DNA of 64,000 nucleotides from Lachnospiraceae bacterium (GTDB taxonomy: Bacteria > Bacillota > Clostridia > Lachnospirales > Lachnospiraceae), in the NCBI GenBank assembly GCA_910575475.1, contig CAJTGD010000007.1, positions 119,726-183,725 on the forward strand, in the 5' to 3' direction. The position numbers and the translations under genes were made by a program. The notes beneath the pieces are model-generated. The model did not search any database. It had not been told where the DNA came from and saw only the letters and a list, made by a program, of their open reading frames with translations. Shown here one piece after another: positions 18,053 through 26,647 of this stretch; position 1 is the stretch's first letter, and each line of letters begins with the position of its first letter.

Positions 18053-18090
18053 GGGTTTTACGGGAATTTTTACCCAGGCTGGTATCATAT

Positions 18091-18188
18091 GGCGGAGCAA
18101 AGGCGCTTCTTTCGAAAAGGAAGGCTTTGCTCCGCCATTTTTATACCATTGTTTGCAGAAAAGCTGTCAGCGGCAGGGTTTCTGTATT
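18091..18188 (+). repeat. Two-hairpin intergenic element, copy 1 (upstream of amtB)
   Basis: Hairpin 1 is GGCGGAGCAAAG (18091-18102) with CTTTGCTCCGCC (18125-18136) and an inner CTTC/GAAG stem. The conserved block TATACCATTG begins at 18142, followed by hairpin 2 (CAGAAA..CTGTC with GGCAG..TTTCTG). This is one of five related elements in the window. Confidence 0.75.
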
Positions 18189-18240
18189 TGAGGACGGATA
18201 GAGATGCCTGTCCGGCAGAAAAGATGAAGGAGGAATAATT

Positions 18241-19998
18241 ATGACGGAAGAAATTTTGATGGCAGTGGACGGCGAATTGTTCGGCGTCTGGTTCCTGATC
18301 GGCGCGGCGTTGGTGTTCTGGATGCAGGCGGGCTTTGCCATGGTAGAGGCGGGATTTACTAGGGCAAAGAATACGGGCAATATCCTGATGAAGAATCTGA
18401 TGGACTTTTGCATCGGAACGGTGATGTTTATCCTGATCGGATTCGGACTGCTTCTGGGAGAAGACCTGATGGGGCTGATCGGAAAGCCGGGCTTTGATAT
18501 TTTCACGAGCTATGCGGATTTTGACTGGTCCAATTTTGTGTTCAACCTGGTATTCTGCGCGACCACCGCAACGATCGTGTCCGGAGCCATGGCGGAGAGA
18601 ACGAAGTTTTTGTCCTACTGCATTTACTCCGGTGTGATCTCCGCGCTGATCTATCCCATTGAAGCGCACTGGATCTGGGGCGGCGGCTGGCTGTCGCAGA
18701 TGGGCTTCCATGATTTTGCGGGTTCCTGCGCGATCCACATGGTAGGCGGCCTGTCCGCACTGATCGGCGCAAAGATCCTGGGACCCCGTATCGGAAAGTT
18801 TTCCAGGGATGCGTCGGGGAAGGTGACCAAGGTTAACGCATTTCCGGGCCACAACCTTCCGCTGGGCTGCCTGGGCGTGTTTATCCTCTGGCTGGGCTGG
18901 TACGGCTTTAACGGCGCGGCAGCGACAAGTGTGGCGCAGCTGGGTTCGATCTTCGTGACGACGACCATCGCTCCGGCGGTTGCCACGGTGGTATGTATGG
19001 TATTTACCTGGATCCGATTCGGCAAGCCGGATGTTTCCATGTGCCTGAATGCTTCCCTGGCCGGGCTGGTAGCGATCACAGCGCCCTGTGACGTGGCGGA
19101 TGCCTTCGGCTCCATCATCATCGGCGCGGTGGCAGGAGTTCTGGTGGTATTCGGTGTGTGGTTCCTGGATTATGTGCTGGCAGTGGATGACCCGGTAGGC
19201 GCAGTGGCGGTCCATTTTATGAACGGGGTATGGGGAACCCTGGCAGTCGGTCTGTTTGCCACCACCTCCGCTCCTGGAAATGATACCTTCGTGGGACTGT
19301 TCTACGGCGGCGGATTTGGTCTGCTGGGAAAACAGATCATCGGTGTGGTCAGTGTCTGCGCATGGACGGCAGTCACGATCACGATCGCATTTTTCATTAT
19401 AAATGCAACGGCCGGCCTGCGCGTGACTGCAGAGGAAGAGATCGTCGGGCTGGACTCCTGCGAACACGGACTGCCATCCGCGTATGCAGGCTTCAGCATC
19501 ATGGATATCTCCAACACGATGACGATGGAGGTCAACGAAAACACGGATCTTGGAAATGCGGAATACGAGTCGGCATCTGCGGTACAGAAAAACGCGGCTG
19601 TCAAGGTGGTGAAGATGCCGGATGCGGCGGCAGTATCTGCTGCGGGTATTTTCAAGGTGGTCATCATCTCCAAGCTGTCCAGATATGAGAAGGTAAAGAA
19701 GGTGATGAACGACCTGGGCGTTACCGGCATGACCGTGACCCAGGTGATGGGCTGCGGGATCCAGAAGGGAGCCGGAGAGATGTACCGTGGAGTAGAGATG
19801 GACGCGACACTGCTCCCGAAGGTCAAGATCGAGGTGGTGGTCAGCAAGATTCCGGTGGATTCTGTCATAGAAGCGGCCAAGAAGGCGCTCTATACCGGCC
19901 ATATCGGAGACGGAAAGATCTTTGTCTACAATGTGGATAAGGTCGTGAAGATCCGGACCGGAGAAGAAGATTTTGCGGCGCTGCAGGATGTAGAATAG
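18241..19998 (+). CDS. amt: Ammonium transporter fused to a PII regulatory domain
   Basis: This 585-residue protein joins an Amt/Rh/MEP ammonium channel (about 1-405, eleven expected membrane helices; VFWMQAGFAMVEAGF, IEAHWIWGGGWL with a pore histidine, and VHFMNGVWGTL) to a GlnK/PII domain (about 471-585). The PII part has the T-loop sequence GEMYRGVEMD with its tyrosine at ~515 and the C-terminal GDGKIFV and KIRTGEE, so it can sense ATP/ADP and 2-oxoglutarate and block its own channel. In most bacteria glnK and amtB are separate genes. The long structured leader suggests regulation by nitrogen status. Start: AAGGAGG seven bases before the ATG. Confidence 0.93.
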   Translation: MTEEILMAVDGELFGVWFLIGAALVFWMQAGFAMVEAGFTRAKNTGNILMKNLMDFCIGTVMFILIGFGLLLGEDLMGLIGKPGFDIFTSYADFDWSNFVFNLVFCATTATIVSGAMAERTKFLSYCIYSGVISALIYPIEAHWIWGGGWLSQMGFHDFAGSCAIHMVGGLSALIGAKILGPRIGKFSRDASGKVTKVNAFPGHNLPLGCLGVFILWLGWYGFNGAAATSVAQLGSIFVTTTIAPAVATVVCMVFTWIRFGKPDVSMCLNASLAGLVAITAPCDVADAFGSIIIGAVAGVLVVFGVWFLDYVLAVDDPVGAVAVHFMNGVWGTLAVGLFATTSAPGNDTFVGLFYGGGFGLLGKQIIGVVSVCAWTAVTITIAFFIINATAGLRVTAEEEIVGLDSCEHGLPSAYAGFSIMDISNTMTMEVNENTDLGNAEYESASAVQKNAAVKVVKMPDAAAVSAAGIFKVVIISKLSRYEKVKKVMNDLGVTGMTVTQVMGCGIQKGAGEMYRGVEMDATLLPKVKIEVVVSKIPVDSVIEAAKKALYTGHIGDGKIFVYNVDKVVKIRTGEEDFAALQDVE

Positions 19999-20010
19999 AG
20001 CTTGATATGG

Positions 20011-20088
20011 ATGCGCACTCTTTTATGGGTGCGCATTTTGTATACCATCGTATGCAGAAAGGCTGCCAGTGGCAGGCTTTCTGTATGC
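20011..20088 (+). repeat. Two-hairpin intergenic element, copy 2 (between amt and trkH)
   Basis: Hairpin 1 is ATGCGCAC (20011-20018) with GTGCGCAT (20029-20036), followed by TTTTG, and can also act as the amt terminator. The conserved 48 bases 20041-20088 (TATACCATCG..TGTATGC) are identical to 50630-50677. The trkH promoter lies just downstream. Confidence 0.8.
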
Positions 20089-20106
20089 TCTGCGTGATTT
20101 CATTTC

Positions 20107-20135
20107 TTGACGGTTCGTGCTTCTTCTAGTAGAAT
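20107..20135 (+). promoter_or_regulatory. Sigma-A promoter of trkH-trkA
   Basis: TTGACG (20107-20112) and TAGAAT (20130-20135) are separated by 17 bases. The predicted start at about 20142 coincides with the AGGAG ribosome site, so the leader is very short. Confidence 0.7.
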
Positions 20136-20154
20136 ACTATCAGGAGATGAAATT

Positions 20155-21531
20155 ATGAGGAAAAAGAGAAATACCAGATGGAATACGCTGCGTGTGACGG
20201 CGGCAGGCTTCCTGGGCGTGATCCTGCTTGGAGCGGCGCTTTTATCCCTTCCGGTCAGCAACACGCAGCCGATCGCATTTACGGATGCGCTGTTTACGTC
20301 GGCAACGTCGGTGTGCGTGACAGGACTGGTAACGGTAGTCCCGGCGTCCCAGTTTACATTGTTCGGCAAGGTCATACTGCTCCTGCTGATCCAGATCGGC
20401 GGGCTTGGGGTGATCGCCTGCGGGACGCTGTTTTTATTTTTGCTGAACAAAAAGATCACCATCCAGGAAAGAGTGGTGCTTAAGGAAGCTTACGGGGCGG
20501 ACCGTCTCGGCGGGATCGTGAAGCTGGTGAGAAAGGTGATCCTGGGCACCTTTGCGGTGGAGGGCGCCGGAGCCGTGCTGTATGCTTTCCAGTTTATTCC
20601 GGAGTACGGACTGGTCCGGGGGATCGGATACTCTGTTTTTCATGCGGTCTCCGCATTCTGCAACGCGGGGATCGACATCCTGGGGAGCAGCAGCCTGAGC
20701 AATTATGTGACCAATCCGATCATCAATGTGACGACAATCCTGCTGATCATCTTAAGCGGTATCGGCTTTACGGTCTGGTTTGACGTGATCGACAACAACC
20801 GCAGGCTGGTCCGGGGGGAAGTACCGAAACGCTGGTGGTTTACCAGACTGCGGCTGCAGTCCAAGCTGGCTGTTATAATGACGGTGCTTCTGATCTTTGC
20901 AGGAACTGTTTTCGTATTTCTGGCGGAATACAGGAATCCGGATACCATCGGGAAACTGAGCATAGGCCAGAAGCTGATGGCCTCCATGTTCCAGTCCGTG
21001 ACGACGAGGACTGCCGGATTCTGTACCGTTTCCCAGGGGGCGCTGCATACGGAGTCCAAGCTGTTCTGCGCGATCCTGATGTTTATCGGAGGCTCTCCCG
21101 GAGGAACCGCAGGCGGAGTCAAGACGACCACGTTTGCCATGCTGTTTCTTGCCTGCCTGACATTCGTTCGGGGAGGAAATGACACGGAATGCATGGGAAG
21201 AAAAATCACGGTGGCGAATTTCCGGACCGGCTTTGCGGTTGTGATGGTGGCCTTTGCCGTATTTATCACAGGCACGATCGCGGTGCTCTTTCTGGAGCCG
21301 GACAGTATCCTGCTGGAAAATGTGATCTATGAGACCGCATCCGCGGTAGGGACCGTGGGGCTGACCGCGGATCTGACGCCCCGGCTGTGCAGAGCCAGCC
21401 AGTATGTTTTGATGGTGATGATGTATATCGGGAGGCTGGGGCCTCTGACGATGGCGCTGATGTTTGCGGGAAAGACACATCCCAGAGACCGGATCCGGAG
21501 CCTGCCGGAAGAGCAGATCATGGTGGGATGA
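20155..21531 (+). CDS. Potassium uptake channel subunit, TrkH/KtrB family
   Basis: This 458-residue membrane protein has the four pore-loop repeats of the Trk/Ktr/HKT family. The selectivity-filter glycines appear in SVCVTGL, AFCNAGIDIL, TTRTAGFCTV and AVGTVGLT. It forms the K+ translocating dimer in the membrane and works with the RCK-domain protein encoded 30 bases downstream. The ATG at 20155 follows AGGAG; an in-frame ATG at 20107 overlaps the promoter and is unlikely. Length favours the KtrB type over long enterobacterial TrkH. Confidence 0.92.
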   Translation: MRKKRNTRWNTLRVTAAGFLGVILLGAALLSLPVSNTQPIAFTDALFTSATSVCVTGLVTVVPASQFTLFGKVILLLLIQIGGLGVIACGTLFLFLLNKKITIQERVVLKEAYGADRLGGIVKLVRKVILGTFAVEGAGAVLYAFQFIPEYGLVRGIGYSVFHAVSAFCNAGIDILGSSSLSNYVTNPIINVTTILLIILSGIGFTVWFDVIDNNRRLVRGEVPKRWWFTRLRLQSKLAVIMTVLLIFAGTVFVFLAEYRNPDTIGKLSIGQKLMASMFQSVTTRTAGFCTVSQGALHTESKLFCAILMFIGGSPGGTAGGVKTTTFAMLFLACLTFVRGGNDTECMGRKITVANFRTGFAVVMVAFAVFITGTIAVLFLEPDSILLENVIYETASAVGTVGLTADLTPRLCRASQYVLMVMMYIGRLGPLTMALMFAGKTHPRDRIRSLPEEQIMVG

Positions 21532-21561
21532 CGGGGATATGAAAAAGGAAAGGAACGGATT

Positions 21562-22203
21562 ATGAAGAAGCAATTCATTGTATTGGGACTGGGAGGATTC
21601 GGAGCAAGTGTGGCGGTCACGCTGCAGCAGCTTGGGTGCGATGTTGTGGCGGTGGATATGGATATTGAGCGGGTCAATGAGGTGGCGGACCTGGTGACCT
21701 ATGCCATGCAGGCGGATATCGGCAATCCGGATCTGCTCCCGTCCCTGGGGCTGAATAATTTTGACGGGGTGGTGGTGGCTGTGGCAGAGGATATGGAGGC
21801 CAGCATTATGGCGACCCTGGTAGCGAAGGAAATCGGGATTCCCCGTGTGCTGTGCAAGGCGCGGGATGACAGGCATGCGGCGGTGCTGCGGAAGATCGGC
21901 GCGGATACGATCGTATTTCCGGAGGTGGAGATGGGAAAGCGGATTGCGAAGAACCTGCTGTCCGCGAACTTTGCAGACTGGATCTCCTTATCTCCGGATT
22001 ACAGTGTGGTAGAGATCCGGACACCCTCCTATTGGGTGGGAAAGACCTTGAAGGAGCTGGACGTGAGAAGATCCCATGAAGTGAACGTGGTGGGGATCAA
22101 GGAGGGGGATCGTGTGGAGATCACCCCCAATCCGGACGTGCCGCTGACAGAGGATATGATCCTGATGCTCATAGGCTCCAATGAGACACTGGAAAAATTA
22201 TAG
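21562..22203 (+). CDS. Potassium channel regulatory subunit, TrkA/KtrA family
   Basis: This 213-residue cytoplasmic protein has an RCK_N Rossmann domain (about 1-125, with the GLGGFG nucleotide motif at residues 9-14 and a following acidic VDMD) and an RCK_C domain (about 135-213, SVVEIRTPSYWVGKTLKELDV). It forms the ring that gates the KtrB/TrkH channel in response to ATP/ADP or NAD(H) and cyclic di-AMP in related systems. It is in an operon with the channel gene. Of the 267 bases that follow, the first half holds only weak terminator-like pairings. Confidence 0.92.
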   Translation: MKKQFIVLGLGGFGASVAVTLQQLGCDVVAVDMDIERVNEVADLVTYAMQADIGNPDLLPSLGLNNFDGVVVAVAEDMEASIMATLVAKEIGIPRVLCKARDDRHAAVLRKIGADTIVFPEVEMGKRIAKNLLSANFADWISLSPDYSVVEIRTPSYWVGKTLKELDVRRSHEVNVVGIKEGDRVEITPNPDVPLTEDMILMLIGSNETLEKL

Positions 22204-22356
22204 CGGCGGATCCTGACAGCTGTTCCGGGCGGCTGCGGTAAAAAATCCGCATCGCGGAAAAAGTGATCTGAGAAAAGGCGCGATCGTTCCCGCGGGAATA
22301 CGGTGGGGACTCCGTCTTTTTTTGTCCTTTGATTTATCGGATTTTGGCAAGAACTG

Positions 22357-22385
22357 TTGACGGTTAAAAAGCGATTTGATAAAAT
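22357..22385 (+). promoter_or_regulatory. Sigma-A promoter upstream of the HTH-acidic protein gene
   Basis: TTGACG (22357-22362) and TAAAAT (22380-22385) are 17 bases apart. A small CTACGA/TCGTAG inverted repeat follows in the leader. Confidence 0.6.
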
Positions 22386-22470
22386 GAAAAAAGTGCAGTT
22401 GAAACGGAAAAATTTCTACGACGATGTTTTTCGTAGTAAAAATATACGGAAATGAAAGAGGAGGAAGACC

Positions 22471-23775
22471 ATGGAGGTTTTGTCATTTGGCGAACAGGTC
22501 AAGATCATTTTAAGCCGTAAGGGTATGACAATAAAAGAACTGGCAGAATTGATCGAGGATACTACGGGGAAGAAGATGTCCCGGCAGAATCTGACGCAGC
22601 GGCTTGGGAGAGATAATTTCCAGGAAAAGGATATGCGTATGATCGCGAAGATCCTGGGATGCCCCTTTCAGCTGAGCATTTTCCCGGTGGAAAATGAAGC
22701 AGGAGAAAAGACAGAGCCGATGGAAGAACTCCTCTTGAAATATGTAAAGCATCCGAAGGTGCAGCCGAAGAAGAAAAAAGAAAACCAGGACGATGGTTTT
22801 TACCAGCAGGTGCTTGTATTTGACCAGGATACGCCGGAAACAGCGGCGGAAGAGCCGGACAGGAAAGAGGAAGCGGCTGTGTCTCAGGACGCGGAACGGA
22901 CGCCGTCCGCGGGAGAAATGACGGAAATGACTGCGGCCAAAGAGGAGACAGCGTCTGCCGGCAGCCGGGACGCGTCTATGGGAGACGCATATGCCGGCGA
23001 ATCGGGAGAGACGTCAGATTATGATGACGGCGAGGAACTGTTGGAACTGGATATTCTGGATCCGGAGGATTCCGAGGACCTGGATGAGGCAGATCTTTTA
23101 TACGGAGGCTTCAAGACAAAGAGGATTGATAGGAAGGCGATTCTTGCCGCGGCGGAAAAAGCGGAGAAGGAAAAGTGGGATGCCGTAACAGGAACCGCAG
23201 ACCGTGCGGAGGAGGATAGCAGCGCAGAGGAGCACAAGTCCGGGGACGGTATGGAAACCGGGAACAGTCCAGGGATGTATGGCGGCGAGGAAGAGCAGAA
23301 GCAGGACTTGGGAACGGCGAAGGAGACTGCGGCTGCGGAAGAGCGGGATATGACGATCGGGGAACTGTACATGATTCATAAGGAACTGGACGAGTTGGAG
23401 GAGAGCATCCATCCGAATGTGAATACGGGTATGGTATCTTCTGCCCAGGCCGTTCCGGCAGCCCCGGCAGTGCCGGAGCCGGTTCCTGCGGCAAGGCATG
23501 CGGAGGAAGATCCGGAGCCGGAAGATTTTGAACCGGTCATCCGATATGAGGATGCAGAGGAAAATCTGGAGCTGGGGGAGATGAATCCATATACCGGCCG
23601 TGAATACCAGACCAACAGCGTGCGGATGCATCCTACCAGGATCGGCTATGTACAGGTCTATGACCGTTTCCAGCATGGCTGGACAGATATGACGGAGTGG
23701 GCATTCCTTGGGTATCAGGAACGGAAGAAGACGCTGCTCGGCAGAGATTATGAGCCGCCGATCTATCTGGATTAA
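22471..23775 (+). CDS. Unknown protein with XRE-like HTH and long acidic linker
   Basis: This 434-residue protein begins with a helix-turn-helix-like domain (about 1-75; FGEQVKIILSRKGMTIKELAE and a MSRQNLTQRLGRDNF recognition-helix region). Residues ~85-340 are a low-complexity, highly acidic stretch (DDGEELLELDILDPEDSEDLDE) likely to be disordered. A compact conserved-looking C-terminus follows (about 375-434, MNPYTGREYQTNS, MTEWAFLGYQERK). The HTH suggests DNA binding, but the acidic tail could serve as an interaction surface. I cannot assign a function. It has its own promoter and an AGGAGG site; copy 3 of the intergenic element follows. Confidence 0.75.
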   Translation: MEVLSFGEQVKIILSRKGMTIKELAELIEDTTGKKMSRQNLTQRLGRDNFQEKDMRMIAKILGCPFQLSIFPVENEAGEKTEPMEELLLKYVKHPKVQPKKKKENQDDGFYQQVLVFDQDTPETAAEEPDRKEEAAVSQDAERTPSAGEMTEMTAAKEETASAGSRDASMGDAYAGESGETSDYDDGEELLELDILDPEDSEDLDEADLLYGGFKTKRIDRKAILAAAEKAEKEKWDAVTGTADRAEEDSSAEEHKSGDGMETGNSPGMYGGEEEQKQDLGTAKETAAAEERDMTIGELYMIHKELDELEESIHPNVNTGMVSSAQAVPAAPAVPEPVPAARHAEEDPEPEDFEPVIRYEDAEENLELGEMNPYTGREYQTNSVRMHPTRIGYVQVYDRFQHGWTDMTEWAFLGYQERKKTLLGRDYEPPIYLD

Positions 23776-23804
23776 AATGCAGGAACATCAGGAATTATGA
23801 AAAA

Positions 23805-23887
23805 ACAGAACAGCCCCATTCTATATGGGGCTGATGTTCTGTATATCATCATATGAGGAAAGGCTGCGGGCGGCAGGCTTTCCGTGC
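23805..23887 (+). repeat. Two-hairpin intergenic element, copy 3 (upstream of dgt)
   Basis: Hairpin 1 pairs ACAGAAC + AGCCCCAT (23805-23819) with ATGGGGCT + GTTCTGT (825-842, three-base bulge). The repeat starts TATATCATCATATG; hairpin 2 has GGAAAG/CTTTCC where copies 2 and 5 have AGAAAG/CTTTCT, a compensating change. No T-tract follows hairpin 1. Confidence 0.75.
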
Positions 23888-23915
23888 GGAGACGAAGGAA
23901 GGGAGAAGACAGATC

Positions 23916-25325
23916 ATGGAATGGAATACACTGCTTTCCGCAAAGCGTATGCGGGGCGGCTATTATACGGCGAAACGATCGGCCGACCTGAGAAGTGAAT
24001 TTGAAAAGGACTATCACCGCATCATCGGCAGCGCGTCTTTTCGGAGACTGCAGGACAAGACCCAGGTATTTCCCCTGGACAAAAGTGATTTCATACGGAC
24101 CAGGCTGACCCATTCCCTGGAGGTTTCTTCCTTTGCGAAATCATTGGGACAGAATATCGGACAAAAACTTTTGACCGGGGAGATGGATCCCCGGTTTACG
24201 ATGCAGATGAAGGAGGATATCTGCCATATCCTGCAGTGCGCCGGCCTGATCCACGATATCGGCAATCCGCCCTTCGGACATTTTGGAGAGCTGGCTATCC
24301 GGGAGTGGTTTGAGAGGAATCTGAAACGGCTGGAATATTACGGTAAGCCTGTGGAGGATATCCTGGAACCCCAGATGAAGGAAGATTTTTACCATTTTGA
24401 GGGAAATGCGCAGGCTCTGCGGCTTGTCACAAAGCTGCATTATCTGGTGGACGAAAATGGGATGAATCTGACCTGCGCCCTGCTGGATACCATTGTCAAA
24501 TATCCGGTTCCGTCCACGGGAATTGATAAAACGACGGGAAATATCAAGGACGGGAAGATGGGGTATTATTACGCAGAGCAGGAGATCTACAGGGAGATTT
24601 CCCGGGAGACGGGTACCGGCTCCAACAGGCATCCTCTGACCTATATCCTGGAAGCGGCGGATGACCTGGCATACAGCACGGCAGATATTGAGGATGCATT
24701 TGTAAAAGGCTATATTACCTATAACGTGCTGGTGGAAGAACTGAAAAAGCTGGGCGAAGGCTGCTGCTGTCCCGGATTTGACGCGCTGGAAAAGCTGCAG
24801 GTCTACTACCAGAGAGGGCTGGAAAAAGGGATCTGGAATCCGGAAAGCTATGCGGTCAAAAACTGGGTAGTCCGGCTTCAGGGCGTGCTGATCACCTGCG
24901 CTACCGACGGTTTTACGTCTAATTATGAGAGGATCATGGCAGGCGAATACGACAGAAACCTTTTTTGCGGGACCTGCGGAGAAAAGCTGATGAAGCTGCT
25001 CGGGGAAATGGCCTATAAAAAAGTATTCTGCTCCAATGACATTTATAAGATGGAGATCGCGGAGGGCGTGATCCTGGATTTTCTGATGGACAAGCTGGTA
25101 TCGGCGGTGCTTTACTACGACACCGGGAAAAAGCCGACCTCCATGGATACAAGAGTATTTTCCTTTATATCAGATAATTATGTGAATGCCTACCACCATC
25201 AGGCAAAGGGAAAAAGCGAAGCGGAGAAGCTCTATCTCCGCCTGCTTCTTGTGACTGATTATGTCTGCGGCATGACGGACAGCTATGCAAAACGGCTGTA
25301 CCAGGAACTGAATGGGATCGTGTAA
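23916..25325 (+). CDS. dgt: Deoxyguanosinetriphosphate triphosphohydrolase-like HD protein
   Basis: This 469-residue dNTP triphosphohydrolase of the Dgt/SAMHD1 superfamily removes triphosphate from deoxynucleotides. The HD metal site is visible as RLTHSLEV, GLIHDIGNPPFGHFGE, HFEGNAQALR and EAADDLAYSTADIEDAF. ATG 23916 follows GGGAG; upstream in-frame codons overlap the repeat element and are not used. It probably helps control dNTP pools. The stop lies only 16 bases from the convergent DUF6128-like gene, with no clear terminator between. Confidence 0.9.
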   Translation: MEWNTLLSAKRMRGGYYTAKRSADLRSEFEKDYHRIIGSASFRRLQDKTQVFPLDKSDFIRTRLTHSLEVSSFAKSLGQNIGQKLLTGEMDPRFTMQMKEDICHILQCAGLIHDIGNPPFGHFGELAIREWFERNLKRLEYYGKPVEDILEPQMKEDFYHFEGNAQALRLVTKLHYLVDENGMNLTCALLDTIVKYPVPSTGIDKTTGNIKDGKMGYYYAEQEIYREISRETGTGSNRHPLTYILEAADDLAYSTADIEDAFVKGYITYNVLVEELKKLGEGCCCPGFDALEKLQVYYQRGLEKGIWNPESYAVKNWVVRLQGVLITCATDGFTSNYERIMAGEYDRNLFCGTCGEKLMKLLGEMAYKKVFCSNDIYKMEIAEGVILDFLMDKLVSAVLYYDTGKKPTSMDTRVFSFISDNYVNAYHHQAKGKSEAEKLYLRLLLVTDYVCGMTDSYAKRLYQELNGIV

Positions 25326-25341
25326 ATGATGCTGCATACAT

Positions 25342-26469
25342 TTATTTCAGGAAACAGCACCAGTATCCAAAGTTTTCCTGCGGACTGCATTCGTCATCCG
25401 TGAGCTGCAGGGAATCATTGTAGGAATCGGTAAACTGCGGAAAACCAAACAATCTGGCGGCTCTGGCTTCCCGGGGATCATAGATGCCTGGGACACCAAG
25501 CCAGTAATGGCCGTCCTTTTCGATCAGGAGCAGATGGTGATAATTGTGATATCCGTGGAGCAGGAAGCTGTTGTTGGCAAGGTGCCAGTACTTCCGCGGC
25601 AGGATCGACATCTCCGAACGCTGGATCTTCTTGACAGTCTGCGTGGAAGCGGTTGGCTTTGCGGAAGAATCCTGGCTTTGGGAAGGAACCTGTTCGCCGC
25701 AAGAGGGCTGCTCCATGGCCGGGCTTTGTCCGTCACAGGAAGATGACCCGGCAGGAGTGCATTGCCCGGGCGAGCATTCCGATTCAGGTGTATAGACTGA
25801 TTCAAGCGGATTGTCTGATCCAGGTGCATTGTCCGGTTCAGGGCTGCATTCTTGTTCGAAGGGAATGTCCTGCTCGTCTGGGGATTCTTGTTCCGTTGAG
25901 GCATTCTGTTCGGGCGGAGCGGTACTTTCACAGCTTTCCGGTTCGCTGTCGATGGGATCAGGTTCAGCGGGGGCCTTAGTGCCGCATTCTTGAAGCGATT
26001 CTGCTTCTAATTCCATGAATGTATCAGAGGAATTATCACTCGAAGGAGAATCATCCCCGGGCTCCTTTTTGGGTGCGGTATGATCTGAGGGCGCGGCGAG
26101 CAGCTTCTTCGGATCGACCGCTATACCGGGGGCGGCTGCGGCGAGTATATGCCCTTTTGGAAGAGGCAGAAAAAATCCGTCGATCGTATCCAGCGTATGC
26201 CCTTCAGGAAAACGGGATTCTGCGGAATTGATCCTTGCGGAAAAGGCATGGTTCGTACAGGTGATTTCCGCCAGGACAGAAGAATTTGTCAGATCATTTT
26301 CCAGATAAAAGGCACAGAGTTTTATCGTATCCGAATAAGCTACCGGAATGCCCCGGGCGTTGAGCATCAGCGTACAGGAGCGGTAATACCGGGTGATTTT
26401 CAGAAAACCGGCGTTGCGGAGCTTTTGCGAATTGTTATATTCATAAAGATAGAAAATACCAGGTTTCAT
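25342..26469 (-). CDS. DUF6128-like protein with disordered Pro/Ser/Glu-rich middle
   Basis: This 375-residue protein has an N-terminal beta-rich domain (about 1-135; MKPGIFYLYEYNNSQKLRNAG, PLPKGHILAAAAPG), a low-complexity middle (about 140-280) full of PEQ/ESP-type repeats, and a conserved C-terminus (about 285-375; KYWHLANNSFLLHGYHNYHH, WLGVPGIYDPREA, FGFPQF). The ends match my memory of DUF6128-type Lachnospiraceae proteins, whose function is unknown. The start ATG at 26469 follows GGAGG; a longer version to 26550 lacks support. It is a single gene, convergent with dgt and divergent from tadA. Confidence 0.8.
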   Translation of the reverse strand: MKPGIFYLYEYNNSQKLRNAGFLKITRYYRSCTLMLNARGIPVAYSDTIKLCAFYLENDLTNSSVLAEITCTNHAFSARINSAESRFPEGHTLDTIDGFFLPLPKGHILAAAAPGIAVDPKKLLAAPSDHTAPKKEPGDDSPSSDNSSDTFMELEAESLQECGTKAPAEPDPIDSEPESCESTAPPEQNASTEQESPDEQDIPFEQECSPEPDNAPGSDNPLESVYTPESECSPGQCTPAGSSSCDGQSPAMEQPSCGEQVPSQSQDSSAKPTASTQTVKKIQRSEMSILPRKYWHLANNSFLLHGYHNYHHLLLIEKDGHYWLGVPGIYDPREARAARLFGFPQFTDSYNDSLQLTDDECSPQENFGYWCCFLK

Positions 26470-26647
26470 ATTTGCCTCCAGTCTTGTCATTTCTAACAAT
26501 AGTGTATTCAGTGCGGATGGGAAAAAGAACTGCCCTGATAAACAGATCAAGACAACAATAGCTAATATACAGGCAGGGGCAGGCCGGGCGGAAAAAGAAG
26601 AGCTGTTTCAAGTGTGACCGTAAGGAGCGCGGCAGAAAGGAAAACAC

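Larger units (their letters stand above)
17816..18240. other. 425-base leader/intergenic region before amtB
   Basis: This long gap holds, in order, an AT-rich stretch, a strong sigma-A promoter (17975-18003), a 14-bp terminator-like hairpin that begins about eight bases after the predicted transcript start (18018-18052), a second GC-rich hairpin (18091-18136) and one copy of the conserved repeat (18142-18188). The ribosome site AAGGAGG lies at the end. No coding region could be supported. Confidence 0.7.

Noticed and set aside
18085..19902. A 605-codon open frame on the - strand opposite amt
   Set aside because: It mirrors the amt coding frame, is rich in His, Arg and Gln as such shadows are, has no ribosome site and resembles no protein family.
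20752..21876. A 374-codon open frame on the - strand opposite trkH and trkA
   Set aside because: It spans two real genes and their gap with no family match; it is a shadow of high-G+C codons.
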